This document shows, piece after piece, positions 37,501 to 49,200 of a stretch of DNA of 64,000 nt. This DNA comes from Theocolax elegans (taxonomy: Eukaryota; Arthropoda; Insecta; Hymenoptera; Cerocephalidae), in contig CM047425.1 in the NCBI GenBank assembly GCA_026168455.1, positions 43,358,711 through 43,422,710 of the forward strand, given 5' to 3'. Made by a program: the position numbers and the translations under genes. Positions within the stretch are counted from its first letter, which is position 1. Each line of letters starts with the position of its first letter. The notes beneath the pieces are model-generated. The model saw nothing but the letters and a program-made list of their open reading frames with translations. It did not search any database and was not told where the DNA came from.

Positions 37501-40500
37501 CCCTTAATTTGTAGAGTTATCAAAATACCACAGAAATTCTCGAAATATCCAGGAATACCATAATTAGTGAAGTTTTTTTTAAATACCTCAGCAATTAACG
37601 AAAGATCCAGGAAATCTCGTAATTGGTAGAATCGTCACGAAATTCCTCAGAATTCCCGAAATATCCAGAAAATCCCGTAATTAGCGGAGTCTTTCTGAAA
37701 TATTTCAGAAATTCCCGAATATCCAGAAATCCCTAAATTTGTAGGTTATCCAGAAATACTTCAGAAATCCCGAAATATCCAGGAAATTCCGTTATTATTG
37801 GTGTTATCCCGAATTTCCTCAGAAATTCCCGAAAGATCCAGGAAATCCCGTAATTAGTAGAGTGATCCAAATACCTCAGAAATTCCCGAAATATCCAGGA
37901 AATTCTGTAATTAGTGGAGTCTTTCTGAAATATTTCAGAAATTCCCGAAATATCCTGGTAATCCCGTAATTAGTAGAGTTATCCAGAAATACCTCAGAAA
38001 TTCCCCAAATGTCCAGAAAATCCCTTAATTTGTAGAGTTATCCACAAATACCATAGAATTCTCGAAATATCCAGGAATACCATATTATGGAGTTTTTTTT
38101 TAAATACCTCAGCAATTACCGAAAGATCCAGGAAATCTCGTAATTGGTAGAATCGTCCGAAATTCCTCAGATATTCCGAATTTCCAGAAAATCCCGTAAT
38201 TAGTGGAGTCTTTTTGAATATTTCAGAAATTCCCGAATTATCCAGTAAATCCCTAATTTGTAGAGTTATCCAGAATTTCTCAGAAAATCCCGAAATATCC
38301 AGAAAATCCCGTAATTAGTGGAGTCTCTCAAAAAATATTTCAGAAATTCCCGAAATATACAGGAAATTCCGTAATTAGTAGATTCATCCCGAATTCCACA
38401 GAAATTCGCGTAATATCCAGGAAATCCTGTAATAGGTAGAATCATTCCGAATACCTCGGAATTCCCAAAAGATCCAGGAAATCCCGTAATGGTAGATTCA
38501 TCCCGATTTCCTCAGATATTCCCGAATATCCAGGAAATCATATTAGTGGAGTCTTTCTGAATATTTCAGAACTTCCCGAAATATCCAGGAAATACTATAA
38601 TTAGTGGAGTCTTTCTGAAATATTTCAGAAATTCCCGAAATATCCAGGAAATCCCTTATTTAGTAGAGTTATCCAAAATACCTCAGAAATTCCCGAAATA
38701 TCCAGGAAATACTATAATTAGTGGAGTCTTTCTGAATATTTCAGAAATTCCTGAAATATCCAGGAATCCCTTATTTATAGAGTTATCCAGAAATACCTCA
38801 GAAATTCTCAAAATATCCAGGAAATTCCGTTATTATGGTGTTATCCCGAATTTCCTCAGAATTTCCCGAAAGATACAGGAAATCCCGTAATTAGTAGAGT
38901 GATCCAGGAATACCTCAGAAATTCCCGAAATATCCAGGAAATTCCGTAATTAGTAGCATCATCCCGAAATACCTCAGCATTTCCCGAAGGCCCTGGAAAT
39001 CCCGTAATTGGTAGAATCATCACGAATTTCCTCATGTTCCCGAAATCCAAAAAATCCGTAATTAGTAGCGTCATTCCACAATATCTCAGAAATTCCCGAT
39101 ATTTCCTGGAAATCCCGTAATTAGTAGAGTTATCCAAATTACCTCAGAAATTCCCGAAATATCCAGAAAATCCCTTAATTTGTAGAGTTATCCAAATACC
39201 ACAGAAATTCTCGAAATATCCAGGAAATACCATGATTAGTGGAGTTTTTTTTAAATACCTCAGCAATTACCGAAAGATCCAGGAAATCCCGTAATTGGTA
39301 GATTCATCCGCATTTCCTCGATATTCCCGAAATATCCAGGAAATACTATAATTAGTGGAGTCTTTCTGAAATATTTCAGAAATTCCCGAAATATCCAGGA
39401 AATCCCTTATTTAGTAGAGTTATCCAGAAATTCCTCAGAAAATCCCGAAATATCCAGGAAATACTATAATTAGTGGAGTCTTTCTGAAATATTTCATAAA
39501 TTCCCGAAATATCCAGGAAATCCCGTAATTAGTAGAGTTATCCAGAAATACCTCAGAAATTCCCGAAATATCCAGGAAATTCCGTTATTATTGGTGTTAT
39601 CCCGAATTTCCTCAGAATTCCCGAAGATCCAGGAAATCCCGTAATTAGTAGAGGATCCAGGAATACCTCAGATATTCCCGAAATATCCAGAAATACTATA
39701 ATTAGTGGAGTCTTTCTGAAATATTTCAGAAATTCCCGAAATATCCAGGAATCCCTTATTTAGTAGAGTTATCCAGAAATACCTCAGAAATTCCCGAAAT
39801 ATCCAGGAAATTCCGTTATTATGGTGTTATCCCGAATTTCCTCAGAATTTCCCGAAAGATCCAGGAAATCCCGTAATTAGTAGAGTGATCCAGGAACACC
39901 TCAGAAATTCCCGAAATATCCAGGAAATTCCGTAATTAGTAGGATCATCCCGAAATACCTCAGCATTTCCCGAAGGCCCTGGAAATCCCGTAATTGGTAG
40001 AATCATCACGAATTTCCTCAGATGTTCCCGAAATATCCAAAAAATCCGTAATTAGTAGCGCATTCCACAATATCTCAGAAATTCCCGATATTCCTGGAAA
40101 TCCCGTAATTAGTAGAGTTATCCAGAAATACCCAGAAATTCCCGAAATATCCAGGAAATCCCTTAATTTGTAGAGTTATCCAAAAATACCACAGAAATTC
40201 CGAAATATCCAGGAAATACCATAATTAGTGGAGTTTTTTTTAAATACCTCAGCAATTACCGAAAGATCCAGGAAATCCCGTAATTGGTAGATTCATCCCG
40301 AATTTCCTCAGATATTCCCGAAATATCCAGGAAATACTATATTTAGTGGAGTATTTCTGAAATTTTCAGAAATTCCCGAAATATCCAGGAAATCCCTTAT
40401 TTAGTAGAGTTATCCAGAAATACCTCAGAAATTCCCGAAATATCCAGGAAATCCCGTAATTAGTAGCGTCATCCCGAAATAAATAAGAAATTTCCGAAAT

Positions 40501-42469
40501 ATCCAGGAAATACCACATTAGTGGAGACATTTCGAAGTACCTCAGGATCCCGAAATATCCAGGAAATCCCTTAATTTGTAGAGTTATTCAGAAATACTTC
40601 AGAAATTCCCGAAATATCCAGGAAATTCCGTTATTATTGGTGTTATCCCGAATTTTCTCAGAAATTCGCATAATATCCAGGAAATCCCGTAATAGGTAGA
40701 ATCATCCCGAAATACCTCGGAATTCCCAAAAGATCCAGGAAATCCCGTAATTGGTTGATTCATCCCGAATTTCCTCAGATATTCCCGAAATATCCAGGAA
40801 ATACTATAATTAGTGGAGTCTTTCTGAAATATTTCAGAAATTCCCGAAATATCCAGGAAATCCCTTATTTAGTATAGTTATCCAGAAATACCTCAGAAAT
40901 TCCCGAAATATCCAGGAAATTCCGTTATTATTGGTGTTATCCCGAATTTCCTCCGAAATTCCCGAAAACTCCAGGAAATCCCGTAATTAGTAGAGTGATC
41001 CAGGAACACCCGAAATTCCCGAAATATCCAGGAAATTCCGTAATTAGTAGGATCATCCCGAAATACCTCAGCATTTCCCGAAGGCCCTGGAAATCCCGTA
41101 ATTGGTAGAATCATCACGAATTTCCCAGATGTTCCCGAAATATCCAAAAATCCCGTAATTAGTAGCGTCATTCCACAATATCTCAGAAATTCCCGAAATA
41201 TCCTGGAATCCCGTAATTAGTAGAGTTATCCAGAAATACCTCAGAAATTCCCGAAATATCCTGGAAATCCCTTAATTTGTAGAGTTATCCAAAAATACCA
41301 CAGAAATTCTCGAAATATCCAGGAAATACCATGATTAGTGGAGTTTTTTTTTAAATACCTCAGCAATTACCGAAAGATCCAGGAAATCCCGTAATTGGTA
41401 GATTCATCCCGAATTTCCTCAGATATTCCCGAAATATCCAGGAAATACTATATTTAGTGGAGTATTTCTGAAATATTTCAGAAATTCCCGAAATATCCAG
41501 GAAATCCCTTATTTAGTAGAGTTATCCAGAAATACCTCAGAAATTCCCGAAATATCAGGAAATCCCGTAATTAGTACGTCATCCCGAAATAAATAAGAAA
41601 TTTCCGAAATATCAAGGTAATACCACAATTAGGAGACATTTCGAAATACCTCAGAAATTCCCGAAATATCCAGGAAATCCCGTAATTAGTAGCGTCATCC
41701 CGAAATACCTCAGAAATTCCCGAAAGATCCAGGAATTCCGTAATTGGTTAGAGTCATCACGAATTTCCTCAGATATTCCCGAATATCCAAAAATTCCCGT
41801 AATTAGTGGAGTCTTTATGAAATATTTGAGAAATTCCCGAAATATCCAGAAATTCCCGTAATTGGTAGCGTCACCTCGAAATACCTCAGGAATTCCAGAA
41901 AGATCCAGAAAATCCCGTATTTGGTAGAGTATCACGAATTTACTCAGATGTTCCCGAAATATCCAGGAAATCCCGTATTAGTAGCGTCATCCCGAATACC
42001 TCAGAATTCCCGAAATATCCAGAAATCCCTTAATTGTAGAGTTATCCAAAAATACCACAGAAATTCTCGAAATATCCAGGATATACCATGATTAGTGGAG
42101 TTTTTTTTTAAATACCTCAGCAATTACCGAAAGATCCAGGAAATCCGTAATTGGTAGATTCATCCCGAATTCCTCAGATATTCCCGAAATATCCAGGAAA
42201 TACTATAATTAGTGGAGTCTTTCTGAATATTTCAGAAATTCCCGAAATATCCAGGAAATCCCTTATTTAGTAGAGTTATCCAAAATACCTCAGAAATTCT
42301 CAAAATATCCAGGAAATTCCGTTATATTGGTGTTATCCCGAATTTCCTCAGAATTTCCCGAAAGATCCAGGAAATCCGTAATTAGTAGAGTGATCCAGGA
42401 ATACCTCAGAAATTCCCGAAATATCCAGGAAATACTATAATTAGTGGAGTCTTTCTGAAATATTTCAGA
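31588..42469 (+). repeat. Superunit 4 of domain I (about 10.88 kb)
   Basis: Landmarks are at about 33870, 37212 and 37682 (duplicated) and 41747. It matches superunit 3 in layout, plus an extra 8-monomer block near 37 kb. Bases 42470-42551 begin a fifth copy cut off by the N gap. Confidence 0.78.
36911..37848 (+). repeat. 8-monomer tandem duplication in superunit 4
   Basis: ATTCCCGTAATTAGTAGAG at 36911 recurs at 37380 (469 bp; 8 x 59 = 472 less small losses). Both copies then show the same rare variants in the same order: CGTACTTAGTGG, ATTAGTGAAG with a T tract, and ATTAGCGGAG (37212, 37682). Superunits 1-3 have a single copy. Confidence 0.85.
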
Positions 42470-42551
42470 AGTTCCCGAAATATGCAGGAAATCCCTTATC
42501 AGTAGAGTTATCCAGAAATACCTCAGAAATTCTCAAAATATCCAGGAAATT

Positions 42552-42651
42552 NNNNNNNNNNNNNNNNNNNNNNNNNNNNNNNNNNNNNNNNNNNNNNNNN
42601 NNNNNNNNNNNNNNNNNNNNNNNNNNNNNNNNNNNNNNNNNNNNNNNNNNN
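42552..42651. other. Assembly gap, exactly 100 N
   Basis: One hundred N is the usual placeholder for a gap of unknown size. Domain I monomers end at the left edge and domain II monomers start at the right edge (AATAGGTAGAATC), so the true domain boundary is hidden here. Confidence 0.99.
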
Positions 42652-45600
42652 AATAGGTAGAATCATCCCGAAATACCCTCGGAATTCCCAAAAGATCCAG
42701 GAAATCCCGTAATTGGTAGATTCATCCCGAATTACCTCAGATATCCGAAATATCCAGGAAATACTATAATTAGTGGAGTCTTTCTGAAATATTTCAGAAA
42801 TTCCCGAAATATCCAGGAATCCCTTATTTAGTAGAGTTATCCAGAATACCTCAGAAATTCCCGAAATATCCAGGAAATACTATAATTAGTGGAGTCTTTC
42901 TGAAATATTCAGAATTCCCGAAATATCCAGGAAATCCCTTATTTAGTAGAGTTATCCAGAAATACCTCAGAAATTCCCAAAATATCCAGGAAATTCCGTT
43001 ATTATTGGTATTATCCCGAATTTCCTCAGAAATTCCCGAAATACAGGAAATTCCGTAATTAGTAGATTCATCCCGAATTTCCACAGAAATTCGCGTAATA
43101 TCCAGGAAATCCCGTAATAGGTAGAATCATCCCGAAATACCTCGGAATTCCCAAAAGATCCAGGAAATCCCGTAATTGGTAGATTCATCCCGAATTACCT
43201 CAGATATTCCCGAAATATCCAGGAAATACTATAATTAGTGAAGTCTTTCTGAAATATTTCAGAAATTCCCGAAATATCCAGGAAATCCCTTATTTAGTAA
43301 GTTATCCAGAAATACCTCAGAAATTCCCGAAATATCCAGGAAATTCCGTTATTATTGGTGTTATCCCGAATTTCCTCAGAAATTCCCGAAAGATCCAGGA
43401 AATCCCGTAATTAGTAGAGTGATCCAGGAATACCTCATATATTCCCGAAATATCCAGGAAATACTATAATTAGTGGAGTCTTTCTGAAATATTTCAGAAA
43501 TTCCCGAAATATCCAGGAAATCCCTTATTTAGTAGAGTTATCCAGAAATACCTCAGAAATTCCCAAAATATCCAGGAAATTCCGTTATTATTGGTATTAT
43601 CCCGAATTTCCTCAGAAATTCCCGAAATATACAGGAATTCCGAATTAGTATATTCATCCCGATTTCCACAGAAATTCGCGTAATATCCAGGAAACCCGTA
43701 ATTGGTAGATTCATCCCGAATTACCTCAGATATTCCCGAAATATCCAGGAAATACTATAATTAGTGGAGTCTTTCTGAAATATTTCAGAAATTCCCGAAA
43801 TATCCAGGAAATCCCTTATTTAGTAGAGTTATCCAGAAATACCTCAGAATTCCCGAAATATCCAGGAAATACTATATTAGTGGAGTCTTTCTGAAATATT
43901 TCAGAAATTCCCGAAATATCCAGGAAATCCCTTATTTAGTAGTGTTATCCAGAATTTCCTCAGAAATTCCCAAAATATCCAGGAAATTCCGTTATTATTA
44001 ATGTTATCCCGAATTTCCTCAGAAATTCCCGAAAGATCCAGGAAATCTCGTAATTAGTAGAGTTATCCAGAAATACCTCAGAAATTCCCGAAATATCCAG
44101 GAAATCCCTTAATTTGTAGAATTATCCAAAAATACCACAGAAATTCTCGAAATATCCAGGAAATACCATGATTAGTGGAGTCTTTCTGAAATATTTCAGA
44201 AATTCCCGAAATATCCAGGAAATCCCTTATTTAGTAGAGTTATCCAGAAATACCTCAGAAATTCCCAAAATATCCAGGAAATTCCGTTATTATTGGTATT
44301 ATCCCGAATTTCCTCAGAAATTCCCGAAATATACAGGAAATTCCGTAATTAGTATATTCATCCCGAATTTCCACAGAAATTCGCGTAATATCCAGGAAAT
44401 CCCGTAATAGGTAGAATCATCCCGAAATACCTCGGAATTCCCAAAAGATCCAGGAAATCCCGTAATTGGTAGATTCATCCCGAATTACCTCAGATATTCC
44501 CGAAATATCCAGGAAATACTATAATTAGTGGAGTCTTTCTGAAATATTTCAGAATTCCCGAAATATCCAGGAAATCCCTTATTTAGTAGAGTTCCAGAAA
44601 TACCTCAGAAATTCCCGAAATATCCAGGAAATACTATAATTAGTGGAGTCTTTCTGAAATATTTCAGAAATTCCCGAATATCCAGGAAATCCCTTATTTA
44701 GTAGTGTTATCCAGAATTACCTCAGAAATTCCCAAAATACCAGGAAATCCGTTATTATTAATGTTATCCCGAATTTCCTCAGAAATTCCCGAAAGATCCA
44801 GGAAATCTCGTAATTAGTAGAGTTATCCAGAAATACCTCAGAAATTCCCGAAATATCCAGGAAATCCCTTAATTTGTAGAATTATCCAAAAATACCACAG
44901 AAATTCTCGAAATATCCAGAAATACCATGATTAGTGGAGTCTTTCTGAAATATTTCAGAAATTCCCGAATATCCAGGAAATCCCTTATTTAGTAGAGTTA
45001 TCCAGAATACCTCAGAAATTCCCGAAATATCCAGGAAATCCCGTAATTAGTAGCGTCATCCCGAAATAAATAGAAATTTCCGAAATTCCAGAAATACCGC
45101 AATTAGTGGAGACATTTCGAAGTACCTCAGGAATTCCCGAAATATCCAGGAAATCCCTTAATTTGTAGAGTTATCCAGAAATTCCTCAAATTCCCGAAAT
45201 ATCCAGGAAATTCCGTAATTAGAGGAGTCTTTCTGAAATATTTCAGAATTCCCGAAATATCCAGGAAATTCCGTAATTAGTAGCATCATCCCGAAATACC
45301 TCAGCAATTCCCGAAGGCCCTGGAAATCCCGTAATTGGTAGAATCATCACGAATTTCCTCAGATATTCCCGAAATATCCAAAAAATCCCGTAATTAGTAG
45401 CGTCATTCCACAATATCTCAGAAATTCCCGATATATCCTGAAATCCCGTAATTAGTAGAGTTATCCAGAAATACCTCAGAAATTCCCGAAATATCCAGGA
45501 AATCCCTTAATTTGTAGAGTTATCCAAAAATACCACAGAAATTCCCGAAATATCCAGGAAATCCCTTATTTAGTAGAGTTATCCAGAAATACCTCAGAAT

Positions 45601-46100
45601 TCCCGAAATATGCAGGAAATCCCGTAATTAGTAGCGTCATCCCGAAATAATAAGAATTTCCGAAATATCCAGAAATACCACAATTAGTGGAGACATTTCG
45701 AGTACCTCAGGAATTCCCGAAATCTCCAGGAAATCCCGTAATTAGTGGAGTCTCTCACAAATATTTCAGAAATTCCCGAAATACAGGAAATTCCGTAATT
45801 AGTAGATTCATCCCGAATTTCCACAGAAATTCGCATAATATCCAGGAAATCCCGTAATAGGTAGAATCTTCCCGAAATACCTCGGAATTCCCAAAAGATC
45901 CAGGAAATCCCGTATTGGTAGATTCATCCCGAATTTCCTCAGATATTCCCGAAATATCCAGGAAATACTATAATTAATGGAGTCTTTCTGAAATATTTCA
46001 GAAATTCACGAAATATCCAGGAAATCCCTTATTTAGTAGAGTTATCCAGAATACCTCCGAAATTCCCGAAATATCCAGGAAATTCCGTTATTATTGGTGT
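42652..46100 (+). repeat. Long-range duplicate, copy A (partner at 57012-60500)
   Basis: It repeats the monomer order of 57012-60500 at an offset of about 14.37 kb. Landmarks are at 43115/57483 and 44405/58779. Both share a missing TAATAGG monomer (about 43690/58071) and the rare variants ATTAATGGAG plus AATTCACGAAAT (about 45975/60375). Copy A has more one-base losses. Confidence 0.82.
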
Positions 46101-46135
46101 TATCCCACCAATTCCCTTTGAATTCTCAGAAATTC
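46100..46135 (+). other. Non-satellite-like interruption in a monomer
   Basis: Here TTATCCCACCAATTCCCTTT and then GAATTCTCAG replace the standard TTATCCCGAATTTCCTCAG. The inserted bases match no monomer class I could find. The place coincides with the end of the long-range match to 60.5 kb, so it may be an assembly join or a rearrangement scar. Confidence 0.6.
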
Positions 46136-49100
46136 CCGAAAGATCCAGGAAATCCCGTAATTGTAGAGTGATCCAGGTATACCTCATATATTCCCGAAAT
46201 ATCCAGGAAATACTATAATTAGTGGAGTCTTCTGAATTCAGAAATCCCGAAATATCCAGGAAATCCCTTATTTAGTAGAGTTATCCAGAAATACCTCAGA
46301 ATTCCCAAAATATCCAGGAATTCCGTTATTATTGGTATTATCCCGAATTCGCTCAGAAATTCCCGAAATATACAGGAATTCCGTAATTAGTAATTCATCC
46401 CGAATTTCCACAGAAATTCGCTATATCCAGGAAATCCCGTAATAGGTAGAATCATCCCGAAATACCTCGGAATTCCCAAAAGATCCAGGAAATCCCGTAT
46501 TTGGTAGATTCATCCCGAATTACCCGTCAGATATTCCGAACATATCCAGGAAATACTATAATTAGTGGAGTCTTTCTGAAATATTTCAGAAATTCCCGAA
46601 ATATCCAGGAAATCCCTTATTTAGTAGAGTTCCAGAAAGACTCAGAAATTCCCGAAATATCCAGGAAATTCCGTTATTATTGGTGTTATCCCGAATTTCC
46701 TCAGAAATTCCCGAAAGATCCAGGAAATCCCGTAATTAGTAGAGTGATCCAGGAATACCTCATATATTCCCGAAATATCCAGGAAATACTATTTAGTTGA
46801 TCTTTCTGAAATATTTCAGAAATTCCCGAAATATCCAGGAAATCCCTTATTTATAGAGTATCCAGAAGATCCTCAGAATTCCCAAAATATCCAGAAATTC
46901 CGTTATTATTGATTATCCCGAATTTCCTCAGAATTCCCGAAATATACAGGAAATTACCGTAATTAGTATATTCATCCCGAATTTCCACAGAAATTCGCGC
47001 AATTCCAGGAAATCCCGTATAGTAGAATCATCCCGAATACCTCGGAATTCCCAAAGAATCCAGGAAATCCCGTAATTGGTAGATTCATCCCGAATTACCT
47101 CAGATATTCCCGAAATATCCAGGAAATACTATAATTAGTGGAGTCTTTCTGAAATATTTCAGAATTCCCGAAATATCCAGGAAATCCCTTATTTAGTAGA
47201 GTTATCCAGAAATACCTCAGAAATTCCCGAAATATCCAGGAAATTCCGTTATTATTGGTGTTATCCCGAATTACCTCAGAAATTCCCGAAGATGCAGGAA
47301 ATCCCGTAATTAGTAGAGTGATCCAGGAATACCTCATATATTCCCGAAATACCATGAACTATAATTAGTGGAGTCTTTCTGAAATTTCAGAAATTCCCGA
47401 AATATCCAGGAAATCCCTTATTTAGTAGAGTTATCCAGAAATACCTCAAAATTCCCAAAATATCCAGGAAATTCCGTTATTATTGGTATTATCCCCGAAT
47501 TTCCTCAGAAATCCCCGAAATATACAGGAAATTCCGTAATTAGTAATTCATCCCGAATTTCCACAGAAATTCGCGTAATATCCAGGAAATCCCGTATAGG
47601 TAGAATCATCCCGAAACCTCGGAATTCCCAAAAGATCCAGGAAATCCCGTAATTGGTAGATTCATCCCGAATTACCCAGATATTCCCGAAATATCCAGGA
47701 AATCTATAATTAGTGGAGCTCTTTCTGAAATATTTCAGAAATTCCCGAAATATCCAGGAATCCCTTATTTAGTAGAGTTATCCAGAAATACCTCAGAAAT
47801 TCCGAATATCCAGGAATTCCGTTATTATTGGTGTTATCCCGAATTTCCTCAGAAATTCCCGAAAGATCCAGGAAATCCCGTAATTAGTAGAGTGATCCAG
47901 GAATACCTCATATATTCCCGAAATATCCAGGAAATACTATAATAGTGGAGTCTTTCTGAAATATTTCAGAAATTCCCGAATATCCAGGAAATCCCTATTT
48001 AGTAGAGTTATCCGAATACCTCAGAATTCCCAAATATCCAGGAAATTCCGTTATTATGGTATTATCCCGAATTTCCTCCTCAGAAATTCCCGAAATATAC
48101 AGGAAATTCCGTATTAGTATATTCATCCCAAATTTCCACAGAAATTCGCGTAATATCCAGGAAATCCCGTAATAGGTAGAATCATCCCGAAATACCTCGG
48201 AATTCCCAAAAGATCCCGGAAATCCCGTATTGGTAGATTCATCCCGAATTACCTCAGATATTCCCGAAATAATCCAGGAAATACTATAATTAGTGGAGTC
48301 TTTCTGAAATATTTCAGAATTCCCGAAATATCCAGGAAATCCCTTATTTAGTAGAGTTATCCAAAATACCTCAGAAATTCCCGAAATATCCAGGAAATAC
48401 TATAATTAGTGGAGTCTTTCTGAAATATTTCAGAAATTCCCGAAATATCCAGGAAATCCCTTATTTAGTAGAGTTATCCAGAATACCTCGAAATTCCCCA
48501 AATATCCAGGAAATTCCGTTATTATTGGTATTATCCCGAATTCCTCAGAAATTCCCGAAATATACAGGAACTTCCGTAATTAGTAGATTCATCCCGAATT
48601 TCCACAGAAATTCGCGTAATATCCAGGAAATCCCGTAATAGGTAGAATCATCCCGAAATACCTCGGAATTCCCAAAAGATCCAGGAAATCCCGTAATTGG
48701 TAGATTCATCCCGAATTACCTCAGATATTCCCGAAATATCCAGAATACTATAATTAGTGGAGTCTTTCTGAAATATTTCAGAATTCCCGAAATATCCGGA
48801 AATCCTTATTTAGAGTAGAGTTATCCAGAAATACATCAGAAATTCCCGAAATACCAGAAATCCGTTATTATTGGTGTTATCCCGAATTTCCTCAGAATTC
48901 CCGAAAATCCAGAAAATCCCGTAATTAGAGTGATCCAGGAATACCTCATATATTCCCGAAATATCCAGGAAACTATAATTAGTGGAGTCTTTCTGAATAT
49001 TTCAGAAATTCCCGAAATATCCAGGAAATCCCTTAGTTAGTAGAGTTATCCAGAAATACCTCAGAAATTCCCAAAATACCAGGAAATTCCGTTATTATTG

Positions 49101-49200
49101 GTATTATCCCGAATTTCCTCAGAAATCCCGAAATATACAGGAAATTCCGTAATTAGTAGATTCATCCCGAATTTCCACAGAATTCGCGTAATATCCAGGA
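46136..49200 (+). repeat. Run of 10-monomer units in domain II
   Basis: TAATAGGTAGAATC-type landmarks fall at about 46441, 47020, 47597, 48170, 48638 and 49209. Five of the spacings are 570-585 and one is 468, which equal 10 and 8 monomers after allowing for lost bases. Each unit contains the CTCATATATTCCCG and GGTATTATCC variants. Indels are dense here, including extra bases. Confidence 0.75.

Larger units (their letters stand above)
2673..42551 (+). repeat. 59-bp satellite array, domain I (T-tract type)
   Basis: The array consists of head-to-tail 59-bp monomers, for example with ATATCCAGG at 3061, 3120 (as AGATCCAGG), 3179 and 3238. Most monomers share the cores CCTCAGAAATTCCCGAA and ATCCAGGAAATCCCGTAATT and differ in their first 15 bases. 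Variant classes include GTTATCCAG…, GTGATCCAG…, GTCTTTCTG…, TTCATCCCG…, GCGTCATCCCG…, GACATTTCG…, and one with a T8-T9 tract. The T-tract class recurs about every 0.5-1.6 kb here (3327, 4801, 6414, 8361, 10073, 12955, and so on to about 42099). No inversion and no inserted gene or transposon was seen in 40 kb. The array probably forms heterochromatin, perhaps centromeric or pericentromeric, but nothing in the sequence proves this. Confidence 0.97.
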
